Positions 48,431 through 61,579 of a stretch of 64,000 nucleotides of DNA are shown in pieces. The position numbers and the translations under genes are program-made. The notes below the pieces were generated by a model. The model made no database searches. It worked only from the letters and a program-made list of their open reading frames with translations, and had not been told where the DNA came from. Source of the DNA: Uloborus plumipes (lineage: Eukaryota > Arthropoda > Arachnida > Araneae > Uloboridae); contig JAXGGA010001109.1 of the NCBI GenBank assembly GCA_038373865.1, forward strand, positions 1 through 64,000, read 5' to 3'. Each line of letters starts with the position of its first letter. The first letter of the stretch is position 1.

Positions 48431-50696
48431 CATGAAAGCATCGGTAAAGATATTATTTGAACTGTATTTTATGATATGTGTGAAGAGCGGGGAACATTCA
48501 TAAGCTTTCGAGAAGCATTAGGAATCAAAATTTTTGAGACCAATGGAAAAGGCGTAACAGTTACGCAAATTGTTTTATTTTCATCAGGTTAGAAAACTGT
48601 GAAGACTTTCTATATAAGACAAATGGTGCGACAAATACTTTTCTGAACATCTAAACTTTTTTTTGATATTTAATCTTTACGGGTAGCAACATTTATTTTC
48701 CATGATTTTTAAAACCGGAAATAAAAAACATTGCTGTAAACTTTACACAAATGATATTTTCTTTTTAGACGAGTAACGAAAGAAAAGAATATTCTTTTTT
48801 TTTAAGTTTGTAAGCGTTAAAGATATTTTTATTACAATGCAATTCTATTAATGAAGAAAATCATTTCGTACTTTATGGGGGAAAATATTCCTGGAATTAG
48901 TAAAAATGCTTTGCTTAACCCCTTACCCATTTGAATTTTTAAAAATAATGTCTCAATGATCTGTATGTTTATTTTCAGAAAAAATTCTAATTAAAATTGT
49001 TTAAATACTTTTAAAGTTATGTCCATTTCAAATCAAGTGTTTTTCTGAATGTTTACAAAATGGTCAGTTTGGAGCGAATTTAGAAAAAAACTAATTTTCC
49101 CAGAAATGTTTTTCCTAGCAAAATAATTTTCAAATTCTTTTTGTTCAGTATGAATATAGCTACAATATATTTTTTTTCCTAAAAACTGGTGGCAGTGTGG
49201 TGATTTACAAAGATGCGTGCCTGACTTAAAAAGGAATGGCTCTGAAGTTAAACTCTTACTTTTATAAGAATTTGTTGAACTCTTATAACATTTCGGCCGA
49301 CAGTTTTTCAAATTATAATTCCTATTCTTTCCATTATTTTTGAGCGTCGGGAAATAATTCTATATTTCCAGACGACTTTAAAATTCATAGTATATTCGCA
49401 AACACTAGAACAAATTTTAAATCACTTCCCGGAGTGTGAAAATACTTTTGAATTTTAAAATAAATTTTGATTCTTAGGAGGCAGTTTTTTAGTTTTGAGT
49501 TATGTTTTGGGGTTACAACTTTATGGTAATAACAAGAAAAACAATTTAACTAAGATGCTTTTAAAATGTAAATTATAGTTGAAGCGGGAAGTTTAAGAAA
49601 GCTTTGAAAATATTCATACGTTTAAAAAAATGTGACATCTTTTATTACAAGACAAAGTATTTTAGACAAAAAACAGATAATTTGTTTCTTTGTGTAATGT
49701 AAATGAAAGGGTTTCGAGGATGTAGGGGGTGTGTTACATTTTTGAAAATACAATCAGGACAAAGCTAAGCAATGAATACAGGTAAGCAAATAAAACTTGT
49801 TAAATATAGATGTCATTAGACCAGTTTCTAACGCTCACTAAACGACAAAACCAGAAAACAAAAAAGCTGCAAAAACTGCAACAATAAAACTTTGAACTTT
49901 AATTGCACTAAATTTGGTTTTTTTTACATAACTCCTTCATCTTCCAAGCCCTTCAATTATTAAAATGTCCTCAGTTAGGGATAACTCAGCCCTAGAGTCA
50001 AAATGGATCTTTTATCGAAAAATGGTGAAACGTGCTAGATGAAACATCAACCTTTGATTGAAATAAAGCAGCGACTTTTTTTTTCTTTTGAAAGTCATTT
50101 CAAAATTTTATCGTTTGTAGTTTCATTTATTACTGTCATGACCGTAATTATATGATAAATTTGAAAAATACAAAGCGTGGAAAATAATATTTTAATCTTA
50201 GGAAATGATGATTTTGCGTGGTACGGTATACGAGTTAATGTCAAAGCAATTTCTACTAAATCGAAGGAAATAGTGGAAGCACATAGTCGATCATTTGTCA
50301 GCTAAATTCTTGATTTAGGTAGAATAGAAACACGCAATACAGTCGTTTGTCCAAGATTCTGCAGGGATATTTTGAAAAATGTCGAAGAGTAATGAATGTT
50401 TTCTTACGTTAATGAGAAAAGACTAAAGCATAAAATATAATACCGTTTTTGCTGTGTTGAAACAAAACTAGCAATTTCAAGATTTGAGTCATTTTAGAAA
50501 TCACAGTTAAATGAGAATGACTCTATTTGGAGGAGCAGTGGATAAGAAATCAATCGTGTATCGAGACAAAATTTAACGAGTTTATTTGATTCAAAATTTG
50601 CACATTTTGAACTCGAGAAGTAGTTTTCTACTTGAAAAGAAATGATCACTTCCAACTCATGTTTGTTGCAATCAAGGTTATTAATTCATTATGGAG
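48431..50696. other. 2.3-kb non-coding stretch
   Basis: AT-rich unique sequence; no gene or repeat recognised. Confidence 0.5.
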
Positions 50697-50698
50697 TA

Positions 50699-50850
50699 CA
50701 GTCGAGACAGCTTATTAGAATATCAGTTAAAAGAATATCCCGCTTAACATACATGCACCTAAATATACCAAGGCGTTGCAATGTAATATTTTGGTCCCGG
50801 ATTATGGAATATTTCACTTATTTAAATATTTCTCCGTGGCAAAATTACTA
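50699..50850 (+). mobile_element. Tigger-like 5' fragment, copy 2
   Basis: TA|CAGTCGAGACAGCTTATTAG opens a match to 38458-38620. Both copies lose similarity after GGCAAAAT, so they may share a truncation point. Confidence 0.6.
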
Positions 50851-52824
50851 CTTCATTCAGCGAGTTCAACTCTGCTTGTTGAACCTGCTTGTAATTAGTG
50901 TACTTGTAATTAGTGCATTAACCTTGTTGGAGCACAGTGTTAAAGTGACGATCTATAGTTTCTACTGCTTTGGTCCCGGTAGCCTCATCAGTATGGTGCT
51001 GGACCCGTGTTTGTGTTGAGGTGCAATGCTAAACCATCTACCATTGGAAAAAATTAAAGTAAACCGTTAATTAGCCAGAGGTCTGACGTCACCCTCTTTT
51101 CCTTAGCGTCAGTGTATGTTGGACAATGCATGGAATTGTCCTTAGTGTCAGTGTACGTTCTTCTTTGTCTTGTCTTCTGGTTGTCATGTAGTCCCTGTGC
51201 TGTTTTTATCATGATTGTGCTGTGTAGATGTCCCTGCTGTTTTTCATAAATGATTTTACCTCTTACCATTATGATAACATTGCCTCTACATATATTTGGA
51301 TTCACAACATGTTGCTTAGCAGGGGACAATCCTTATTAGGCAACTCTTCTGGGTCATTCTGGGCATGTCGGCAACAATCAGTTTGATCACTTAGCAAGAA
51401 ATCTAGCCGAGGACGTTTTAAGAGACATAGTTTTAAACCTTTTTTTTTTATATAGTTTGAGAGCCATACTATAGAATCTTCTGTTTTAATTAGACAAATT
51501 CTATGCATTTTCCAATCGATGAAAAATTAAAACACCGAGGAAAACCAAAGAATTCACTAAATAAAATTAGGGCAAAAATTCAAGCAAATGTTTTCGAGTT
51601 GAATATTGTTTTCAGTAAAAGAAACACCTCAATGACATTTCGGTGAGTTTATCCAGCAATGCATCCCTGGCGTTCAAAAACATTGAAGGAAAAAAACATT
51701 TTTACAGTTTAATAAAAAATGCTGCGATATTGAATCATTAGCATCCTGGTAAAACATTTTTTTGAGATTCTGTTAAACTATGCATCCAAAAAAGTGTGCT
51801 ATTTTTCTCTGTGAGTAATGAGAGTTGAAAAGAGAATATATATGATATTTAAATTGCTTCACACAATTTATAAAGCAAAAATATTTATCTCCATCAGGGA
51901 CTTAACCTAATTTACTCTCAATAATTCTTTTCTGTCATCCTTGTAACAATGACTTTTCCTTTGTTTGTTTCAATACAAAATACACATTTTCGTTTTTCGG
52001 CAATATATGCACTATTCTTTTGTTAACCTTCCGCTTTTCTCAGGAGAATATCTATCTTCGTTTTACTCTCTGACGTGAGACATTAATAACACGAGCAGTA
52101 ATCTACTTTTCAGAGAAAACTATGATTTTTGCAACGCGGCGGAAATTGTGTTTTACTAGCGAAGAAATAAATAGATATAGATGTAAAACATGTGTTGAGT
52201 GAATAATTTTGCAGTTAGCTTTCGGCCAATTATAACTCTAGAATTTGTAGTTGCTGTTTTTTAAGACGTTTTGTTTTCATCGTACTTTCATTGGTGCAGA
52301 GTGGCAATGTGTGTGTGATTAAAATTTCACTAAGTTAGAAGCACATTAGTTTAGGTGGTGAAATGTGTCGAAAGTATACCTTAGGATACCGGCGTTTTAC
52401 GATTTGACTCAAGTTTACATCAAAAATAAATTGGAAAAAAAAAAACTTTGAATTTTGCACTTAAGTTCGAAAAATTCTAGAATATTGAAAATCATGATTT
52501 AAAGAGATATAATATTCAAGCTCTTAGATTAATTTAAAGAGCTTCGGGAAACATAATTGTAAAGTAAATTTGCGATTAATTTCCTTAAAAAAATTCTCTA
52601 AAAATAAATCAAAATTTTGATACACTTGAGTTTTGATCCAACTAGTTACAATTCACTGGATAAACAGTTTTTGCTCTTGAATTATATGCATGAGAAAGAG
52701 CGTATTAGGTAGGTGCAAATTTCTTAACCTAAGAGTGAAATGCTGCGATTTTCCGTTAAAAAAAAATTTCATTTTGGCGATAATCTCAATTGATTTCAAA
52801 ATACTTGAAGAGAAGTATTTCCAG
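50851..52824. other. Non-coding stretch with a GC-richer block
   Basis: The block 50900-51500 has a short direct repeat (CCTTAGCGTCAGTGTATGTT at about 51101 and a near copy at about 51140). Minus frames at 51054-51329 and 51302-51508 are Cys/Asp/Arg-richer than chance frames elsewhere, but I recognise no domain; a decayed transposon gene is possible. The rest is AT-rich. Confidence 0.4.
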
Positions 52825-52826
52825 TA

Positions 52827-53496
52827 CAGTCGAACCTGTACTATCTCGAATTTCACGGGACAGAAGAAAAAATCGAGATATGGAGGTCTCGAGATACTAA
52901 GGTTGGGATAAAATTTACGAAAATAAGCTATTGGAACAAAGTCAAATACTTAACAGATTGTTTTGTATTGATATTGTTGAATATTTTACTGTACGACATG
53001 TTGTGAGCCCACGTTTTACTAATTGTGTTGACTATATCGGTAGCAAGTTAATGCATACCTTTAAGTACGAACACAGTCTTTAAATGATTGTGCGAAAGAT
53101 GATTTTTGTCTCCAAGTTATACCATTGATAAAGGTGGCTGGAGATGAAATTCAAAAATGAGAGTCGTGAAAATTCGAGGTATAGAGGTTTTCAGGAAAAA
53201 TCATTCAAGATAAACATGAGAAAAACCATTAAATGTATGCTGTACAGGGACGTCATTTCAAGTTTTTCCAGGGGGGGGGAGGCAAAGGGTAAAAACACTA
53301 TACAACTTCACCAGAAAACAGCAAAAACAACGCCCACTTTTATGTAAATACATTTATTTCTCAAAGTCAGGGGGGGGGAATTGACCCCATGCCCCCCTAA
53401 ATGACGGGCCTGATGCTGTAAAAGCAGGGAAATTGAAAAATTTCGACATAGAGAGGTTTTCGAGCTAAACAGGTTCGAGATGATTAGGTTCGACTG
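52827..53496. mobile_element. Tigger-like MITE, 670 bp
   Basis: The tips CAGTCGAACCTGTACTATCT and (reverse) CAGTCGAACCTAATCATCTC are flanked by TA (52825-52826, 53497-53498). TCGAGATA/GAATTTC-type subterminal words recur (about 52850, 52873, 52890, 53172, 53438). CAGTCGAACC tips are typical of Tigger/pogo elements. It hosts a nested hAT MITE. Confidence 0.85.
53245..53412. mobile_element. hAT MITE nested in Tigger-like MITE
   Basis: 168 bp with tips CAGGGACGTCATTT and (reverse) CAGGCCCGTCATTT, bordered by the exact 8-bp duplication ATGCTGTA (53237-53244, 53413-53420). The interior has G8-9 runs near both ends. Confidence 0.9.
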
Positions 53497-53498
53497 TA

Positions 53499-56058
53499 TA
53501 AGTATCCCATCCGGAAGTCAAAGTCTACAAGACAATTAAAATAGTCATTTACGATCCTCTTAAGCAATTTAAGAAGCGAATTCCTTCAGATTTGCGAATA
53601 GATGGAGGTCTGGTGGTTTTAGGAGAGTGAAGAGATGAAAAAGCAAATCTTACCCAAAAGTTCTTAGTTTTCCCATCGCTAACAGGGCTTTAGCAACAAA
53701 AAAACCCAAATGACTGGGTATACAGGAAAAATAAGGCTAAATGGATATTTTTTACATGTTCAAAGCCTCCATACTATCATTGATGTTGGAGATAAACTGT
53801 ACACCAACTTATTATGACTTTCTCAATAAGTGTGGTTTCGACAATAATTTCTAAATCAAACCCCCACACGAAAATTTCAAAAAGAGAACATATCGAAGAG
53901 GCGATTTATTGCTTACAAGACAAATCCAAGTGGAACAGCAGCCCATTTATGTTTTCGTACTTTTTGAATTGTGAATACATTTCCCCATTTACACATTTAT
54001 CCTACACCAGACTGTTGACTTTTTTGCATATGGGCACTTGGCGCTCAATATTAACTCTTGTCAAGTCCCCGAAAATGATAACCATGTGTTAAAGGGGGAA
54101 AGGGAGATCTAGTACGGGTCATTATCATCTCTAACCAGTGCTGTAGTTGAAAAAAAATTCGGAAACGCACCTCATTCGATCACCTCAAATCGACTTTTGA
54201 ACATATTAAATCAAAATTAAACGAAATTTACATTATCTTGGTAGTAATAAACTAAATATTTCAGGAAGCGATGTAAGCCCCGCTCCCTTTCTCCAACTGG
54301 GCAACTAATTCAACGACGATAAACTGGTTTATCATCGAGGGATGGCTTCATCAAGAATTTTAATCTCTAAAAGTTAGACAAAGTCTGAACGGAAGAGATC
54401 CATACCTTTTCCGTACTGTTAAATGACTGACACACATAGCTTTAAGGTCCACAGAATCAACAAATACAACATATTTGATCCCAAATCCGATGCACTTACC
54501 ACAGTCTATGTATACGAAATGTTCTCCACAGTCTATGTATACGCAATATTTAATGTTTTTTTTTTTTTTTTTAATCAGATCGTTTGAAATGCTTAAATTA
54601 TCTACAATTATGAATGTAACTTCCAGCAAGTAAATGCAGTTTTAGTAAGTAGTTTAATATTCAGTTTTTTAATAACAAACACATAGAGTTATTTTTACTC
54701 TTATATACAAGTTTTTCAAGTTTGCAGTAAAGCAATGAAATAAATAGCAGTGAATAGTTTCCTCAGATTAAAACGCTGATTGATTTACATTAGAAAGTAT
54801 TTTATCGAAAATAAGCGTCTTTATATTTGGTATAAAAGCACTATTAAAAGAATAACAATTGAAGCCATGAGTTATTTTTTGCTGTACATTATGTCATCTT
54901 AAATAGATGACATAATGTATTCGTACCAGAAATAATTGAGCGAAAAATTTTCAGGGCAAGGCTTTTATAATTATGAAGTACAAAACTATGAGATTTATCG
55001 TTCTCGCATACATTAAGATTTTTAAAAGTAATTCACTTTATCATTTGCACTGAGTTTAAAACTTTAAAGTAGAAAGTTATAATAGCTTTGATTTAATTTT
55101 AGGTTTGATTTAAGAATAAAAATCGTCGTATTTAAATATTAGTCTGAAAATATTAGTCTTTAAATATTAGTTTTATATGAAACACATTGAATAATAATAA
55201 TCACTTCACTGTAGTGTTCTTAATCCCTGATTACGCATTGCATGAGGTTACTGGTAATTTTAACTTATGTATATCCACAGCATATTTTTATCTGAAAATA
55301 ATACTTAATAGTAAATATTTTCACATGTGCAGCTGTTCAAGAAATGCACAAAATATAATTCTTTAAGCAAAGGAGAAAAATCTCAATCATTTGCGGAAAT
55401 TTGTCTCGCTGTGATTATAAATTTAATTTTTAAAAACTTACCATTGCTGCTAACCCCATGATTTATTAATTAGACGTTGAGAAATAAATAGCGTCTTTAA
55501 GACGTTCTCCTGTTATCATTCATTACCAGTCCCACTTGGGAGAAAACATCTGTCGCTGACTTCTCTATGAAACTAAGAAAAATGTAGAGCTCTCGAGAGA
55601 TTTGTATTGGGATTACGTATTTGTCAAAAGTTGAAGATAATTTAATGGATGAGCTGAAGTAAGAAATATCCAATGATTTACTAATGAATCGAGCATTGTT
55701 TTGGTGGATAAACAGCTATGAGAACATAAAAAAAAGTAACTGTTTCATTAGTCAAAACAAGCAAATTGCATTAAGCAGTAACTATTGTGCATAGTTATCG
55801 TAATTTACTTATGGGAATTGAGATCACAGTCAAAAGTTTTAACTGCGTTAATTAATTAAATTCAAATTGTCAACGACTTAATTTCAATTAATCCGATTTT
55901 AGAAAAGGGTAAACAGTCGTTGACTATCATTTAAGTAGCTATTATTAATTAAAATCCTTTTTATTTTAAATACTATTGATCATTCAGAATTTAAAAACAT
56001 AAATTTGTAATTCTTCATTGCTCAAATATTTCTATTATAATTAGAAATATGTTTCATT
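53499..56058. other. 2.6-kb non-coding stretch
   Basis: No gene. A perfect 15-bp-stem hairpin lies at 54885-54919. A short repeat (CACAGTCTATGTATACG) occurs twice at about 54500 and 54526. Confidence 0.5.
54885..54919. repeat. Perfect inverted repeat, 15-bp stem
   Basis: TACATTATGTCATCT pairs with its complement across a 5-base loop. Isolated, no flanking T tract that would mark a pol III terminator. Confidence 0.8.
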
Positions 56059-56062
56059 TTAA

Positions 56063-56563
56063 CCCATTAATGCCTAGCGTCCCTTTTTAGGGACGGCCCA
56101 AAAAAGAGTCTGAATCTCCCCAAAATGAATATTTAAACAAAATAATAGTGTTCAATTAGTACCTCGGTACTGTTTCAATTCTTTATTAACAGATTTCAGT
56201 ATACAACCATTACAAAGTGTTCTGTAGCAGTTTTAATATGATCTTTATCAAAAATGACATCGTTCACAATCTCAAGAAAAAAATCTCAAAGTTATTCCCA
56301 GCTTCCCATTTTATGTTAATTGCTGATTTCATTTCTTCTTATGAAATGTCTTTTTAAATATTATATCGTAGGCAGAAAAAAAATTAGTAAAAAAAGTATG
56401 TATCCTCTTTGGCTACCGTAACTTTTAAGTGACGATTTTTTTTCCTTAATAAAAAAATTATTTTTTACAAAAAATTTTTTATATTATTTTTCCTCTCAAT
56501 TAAACACTGTTTGTAACCAGTATACAAAATATCTTTGAAAACAAAAAGTCAGGCATTAATGGG
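56063..56563. mobile_element. piggyBac-like MITE with TTAA target, second family
   Basis: The tips CCCATTAATGCCTAG and (reverse) CCCATTAATGCCTGA are flanked by TTAA (56059-56062, 56564-56567). A subterminal hairpin CGTCCCTTTTTAGGGACG follows the left tip. The body does not match the 23.2-kb element although the tip does. Confidence 0.75.
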
Positions 56564-56567
56564 TTAA

Positions 56568-56712
56568 ACGATAGGAATCATTTTTTAATCTTTTAGCGAG
56601 TCTAATTTTGCTTTTTAACGGCAATTTTACGTTTGTCATTCATACCGGTAGATTGCCTTAATGTAATAAAAACAACCATCACTTATACGTCGAAATGATT
56701 TTGATCTAAATG
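56568..56712. other. Short spacer
   Basis: Nothing recognised. Confidence 0.4.
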
Positions 56713-56714
56713 TA

Positions 56715-57140
56715 CACTGCAAGAAATTAACTGTTGTTCTTACAGTATAATGCTGGCAGCCGCGGTTCCAATTTAAGACTGCAAATTGCACAGAAAAAAA
56801 CTGTAAAACTATCTATTTTACAATTTCTTACTGTAAAGTACTGTACTAATAAAGTACAGTTTCTTACTGTAAAGTTTTTTGCCGTAAAATGTAGCTGTAT
56901 TATACTGTAAAAACAACAGTATAATACTAGCAGCAGAAGTTCCAGTTTAAAACTGTAAAATGCACGGTAATAACCTGTAAAATTAGCAATTTTATAGTTT
57001 ATTTTTGTAAAATAAGCAATTTTACCGTTCAGTACTATAAAATTAGCCACTTTACAGTTTATTACTGTAAATTTTGAAATTTTGCAGTTTATTACCATAA
57101 AATTAGCTGTATTATACTATAAAAACATCCATTTTTAGTG
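56715..57140. mobile_element. CACTGTAAAAA MITE, copy 4
   Basis: TA flanks (56713-56714, 57141-57142). The 123-codon minus frame (56727-57098) is an open reading of the subunits, giving a repeated NCKIxxFTV-type peptide; copy 1 has a related frame on the other strand. This is a repeat effect, not evidence of a gene. Confidence 0.8.
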
Positions 57141-57142
57141 TA

Positions 57143-57723
57143 CAAAAATAAAGAAAAAACCCTTCACAACTGTGTTACCAGCTTTTTTAATTCAATGACA
57201 AAAATTCTGAACAAATTCTCGGCTATAAATTATGACCAACATGTTTTCATTGATACAGCTAGTTTCATTTACTGCAAATAGTGTACAAAGAAATAGGTTA
57301 GATATTAGTAGACGAAATTAACTTTTTTTTAACTATGCAAAACGTGACCAGACTTTTCATGACGCGCAATGTATTCAATCATTAAATTTAATATTTTTTG
57401 CAAAGTCCTTGGTTTAATTATCCTTGGTTTAATTTGATAAAAGTTTTATCTTGTAAATAAAAACATTTTTATTATTATTATTATTTTAAGTTATAAAAAC
57501 TAAACACCAAAATACTTATTTTTTTTTAAATTTTCGTTCGCATTAAAAAAAATCCTTTCTGCTTTTAATTAAATATTTATTTGTGTGTGTGTGTGGTTTT
57601 GTGTAAAACTAGACCTATTTTCCTATCATCATTAAGTTGTGCTGTTATTCATAAATTAAACGCGCAATAAATAATAGTGGAAAGTTCATTTTAGTTTTTA
57701 ATTATTCTTCAAAAGTAAAGGAG
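57143..57723. other. Non-coding stretch
   Basis: AT-rich with a small ATT trinucleotide run (about 57469-57483) and a GT run (about 57581-57594). Confidence 0.5.
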
Positions 57724-57725
57724 TA

Positions 57726-59007
57726 CCGTAAAATGGGGTGAATCGGAACACTTTTCAGTTTTGATTGTAAAAAAAGCAGTTAAAAGTTTTTTTTTATTTG
57801 TTTTTTTGGGTAAAAACTTCGGTCTTGCTTTACTTTTGATATTCCAAGCAAAGACAAAACATTTTGAACAATTATTATTAAAATATATAGGAAATTATAG
57901 GTGGTCCGAATCACCCCGCTAATAGGGGTCAATCGAAACACATGTTAAAATTTTTATTTTTTTCACTTTAACCTGTAATAGGTCTCACAAACATGAGTAA
58001 TATTGATGGGGGAGAATAAGAACAGATAATTACTGTCAAATAAATGTATAATTTCATTACCAGTAAACGTTTATAATTTGTCAAAATTCAAAGTAATTTA
58101 GAACTTATGAAAAATGAAAATTAATTTTAAGAAATGCTTTTGAATTGAAATACAAAGATTTAACATGAATGGAAGTCACTCATGTTGTCCACAAATATGT
58201 ACTTGTCCTTAAAACTAGCAATTGTGACTTGGCTTAAGTTTTTTCATAACATCTCCTGGGATAAACTGTGTCTTTTCTTGAAATCTCTGGGTTTCGGGGA
58301 TTATTCTGAAAGATTTTTTCACTTATTCATCACTTTCTGTGTGCTGGACTTTTACTACATAAAGTCTATGTGATTTTCCCCTCGTATTTTAAGTAAAAAA
58401 AAGTCTCATGGAGAAAAAATCTTTTGAAATCTGCAACTTTTTGTCATTCTAAAATCTAGTTGCTCACGAGAAGGGATAAACAGGAATAAATCCTTGTCCT
58501 TGTCTTGATTGGAATAACTGGGGTTAGAATCTTGATTTTACAAACAGTTTCCTTCAAATAAGTTTGAATTGGAGCAACAGAACTAAGTGTTCCGATTCAC
58601 CCCGCATTTTTTTTTCCTATGGCATTTTTCAGAATTCTTCATTTTTATGACACAATTTATAAAAAAAATGTAAATTCTAATGTGGTATTCTGTTGTTCAG
58701 ATACATGTATAATTGAAACATACCACTCTTAGTTTTTAAATATAAGAAGGTTTGTTCATGCATATGAAGTTTTGCAGTCTATGAAAATGTGATGTTTTCT
58801 AGCATTCCACGTGCAGCCCTCCTTAGAAGCCAGCAGCGTTGCCAGATTGACAGAAGTAATTTTTTCCTACTTCCTATGATCTTACCTTTCTAAAAAGAAA
58901 ATTCATGGCGAAAAATAAGCAATAGTATATTTATGAAGAATTTCTTTATACGGTAGAGAAGTTTTGTTCCGATTGACCCCGCTGTTCCTATACACCCCAT
59001 TTTACGG
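57726..59007. mobile_element. TA-flanked DNA transposon, CCGTAAAATGGGG family, copy 2
   Basis: 1282 bp, in inverse orientation to 5862-7145, flanked by TA (57724-57725, 59008-59009). The internal motif copies sit at the equivalent places (about 57900-57945 and 58578-58605). The 63-codon plus frame (58182-58373) is the counterpart of 6487-6687, with one short in-frame deletion. Length and content have been kept although both copies lack a readable transposase. Confidence 0.85.
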
Positions 59008-59009
59008 TA

Positions 59010-59285
59010 CCGAAAGATTTAGAGTGAAGAGATTTAAATCAAATATTAAATATTGAACATCTATCCTTTTACTGTAACATTAAATCTCAAACTTTGCAAC
59101 TGATCATTTCGTGATCACTTGTCAAACGTTCATACACATACTTTACATGTTTGTCTTTAGTGGTAAATAAATTTTACTTTTCCGCACTAATTGGCAATAT
59201 TTATCCCTTTATCAAACTTGCAAAATCAATATGCGTCGTTTTTTTCTTATTTTTTTATTAATTTTATTTAAATTAGTATTTTGGG
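59010..59285. other. Short spacer
   Basis: AT-rich; weak similarity to the sequence right of 59875 suggests the inverted repeat extends outward. Confidence 0.4.
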
Positions 59286-59875
59286 CATTTCACGGTATTT
59301 GTGACATAGAGGTGCCCGTAACAAAACGTTTTCAAAAATTTAAATTTTTTATATATATTGAAAAAGTACATTCTAAAGTATATGAATATCATATTGTTTT
59401 CATAGTTCACTTTATATTATGTTTCCAATTGCACTCAGAACATTGAAAATGCAATTATCACTGTTACGGACTCTACATTGAAGTTTTCTTTAAATATGGC
59501 TTAAACCGATTTTTAAGCCAAAATTGGTATTTGAGACAGATCCAGTAAAGGCTCACCTCTAATATAGCTAACAATTTTAATTAAAAAGTGCGTTCTATAA
59601 AAAATTATGGATAGTGAAAATGATGACTGTAGAGTCCGTAACAATTATTGGAATAAAAGTTTAGTTTTTTAAAAAAAATTCAGTATAGAGTCCGTAACAG
59701 TGAAAATTGCATTTTCAATGTTCTGACTACAATTAAACATAATATAAAGTGAACTACGAAAACAATATGATATTCATGTACTTTAGAATGTTTTTTTTCA
59801 TTATATATAAAAATTTTAAACTTTTAAAAAGTTTTTTACGGACAACCCTATGTCACAAATACCGTGAAATGCCCC
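59286..59875. repeat. Inverted repeat, about 190-bp arms
   Basis: The left arm (59286-59477) and right arm (59686-59875) are reverse complements (GCATTTCACGGTATTTGTGAC at the outer side; GTTACGGACTCTA at the inner side). AGAGTCCGTAAC occurs a third time in the loop (59629). Probably a further foldback-type element; the 71- and 66-codon frames here are its two arms. Confidence 0.75.
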
Positions 59876-59927
59876 ATTTATTAGTAAAAATGCATTTACA
59901 TTTAAAAGAAATGAATAAAATAACTGT

Positions 59928-59990
59928 TGCAAAGAAAATTACAACGTAAAGAAGGCACAATGCCTTCTTTACGTTGTAATTTTCTTTGCA
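59928..59990. repeat. Perfect 30-bp-stem hairpin with 3-base loop
   Basis: Arms 59928-59957 and 59961-59990 are exact reverse complements around CAA. The stem adjoins the right arm of the inverted repeat above. The loop is too tight for a normal microRNA precursor. Confidence 0.95.
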
Positions 59991-61577
59991 TCTATAGCAC
60001 AAAGGTATTTGTAAACTTTAAAATAACTGTTTTTCAAAAACATTCATGAATGCGTTTGTATCCTTCAAAAATGAAAGGTAACTAAAAATTTCAGAGCCAT
60101 GTTTCTGCTGACATTAGCAGTACTTACATCTTATACAACAGAAAAAGGATACTCTTTATTCCGGATATTCAACAAAGAACATATTCCCACTTAATAACTA
60201 TGGTCGCCATAATTTTCCTCGTTAAAACAACCTAATAATTATGCTCAGCTACAGCTTACTAATGAAGCAAATAGATGGAGCAAAAAACGCGTGACACTAA
60301 GCTTGCGCAACAACTTTCTCCGCTCGCCTGGCTTTTTAGCGAATTATTCCGCATTAATTAGCTTATGGAAATGGGGAAACGAACCAAAACTTTGCTTTTG
60401 CACTAAAGAGGTTTTTTCTTACCACAAAGTTCTATTAATTAAGTGCAGTTTTGAACACCGCACAAAAACTTTCGCTGCTTCCTTCACTCTAATTCCGGGA
60501 GATATTTTTTTGCTAAGTGCTTTTCTTGCACAAATAGTTCTGTGCTTGTAATAATACATCTATTGATTGAAAAAAGCAAATGTTTCACACACACACACAC
60601 ACTACTATGTATTGGGGTGGCTAAAGTTGTGGATACTTCTGTTTTCTTTCTTCTGTTTTTCCCCCCTCTTGACGTGGCATGCTTATGGAAAATTTTATAT
60701 TTCGCTAAATTTAAACTGTTATATAGCATTTTACCGAAATTTTAGAGTTAAATTAAAAAAAAATAAAATTTAAAATTCCTCTGTACAACAAACGGTATAT
60801 ATATTTAAATGAAATATGTATGTGTAATACATGCATTTTCACGATTACAGTTATAACGTGGTTTTTAATGTGTGATTTGTCTGATCAACCGCTGCTCTTG
60901 TTCTTTGAACAAATAAAATATTTGTAACTCTTAGCTGAATTCTACATGTTTGCAGTCGGAACAAACTCATATCGTGCTCTGTTCTGTTGAAGGATGGCAG
61001 TTTCTTATGTCATCAAATTACATTTGCTGCACTTTTTGTATTATTCCCTTTTTTGCATCAAATTCTTTCTTTTGTAAATTTGGTTTTAGTGAATTCAGTA
61101 TTTCTATTAAAAATAAAACATATGAGCTTTATCTTATGATATGTTAATTGTTATGAGAGCAAAAATAAGAATTTTCAAAAGCATTCAAAATTTTGGACAT
61201 CACCGCATACATTGTAATAATTGAAAATAAAAAAATGTACCATAATAGTACCCGATGCAGAAAAAAAAATCAATGGAGTAATTTTAATCGTAAAATTAAA
61301 TACAATATATTCTTTTAAAATAGCAAAGAGAAATGAAAAACATATTCTTGATCAACTTATTTAAATATTTTTGGTATGAGAAAATCTTTTTTTGATCTAA
61401 AATAACTATTTATAATTACTGTTTGAATTTAAATGAATGGGTTCGAAGTCAACTACTACGCTCTCATATCGCTTTGCTTAAAGTATGTCATAAAGTAAAG
61501 GAAGGGGTTTAGAGTAATTTAGATTCAAAGTTTTGTTGTGGCAGCTTTTTCGTTTTCCGATTCTGTCGTTAATTCTG
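59991..61577. other. Non-coding stretch
   Basis: No gene. 60240-60540 is more complex than average and includes CCGCATTAATTAGCTTATGG; it has no repeat partner here and could be conserved regulatory DNA. A CA run is at about 60589-60602. Confidence 0.45.
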
Positions 61578-61579
61578 TA

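Noticed and set aside
53240..53420. G-runs as a sign of assembly error
   Set aside because: They lie symmetrically inside a hAT MITE with a proven 8-bp duplication, so they belong to the element.
59928..59990. microRNA precursor
   Set aside because: The stem is perfect and the loop is three bases, unlike a normal pre-miRNA; better explained as a snap-back repeat.
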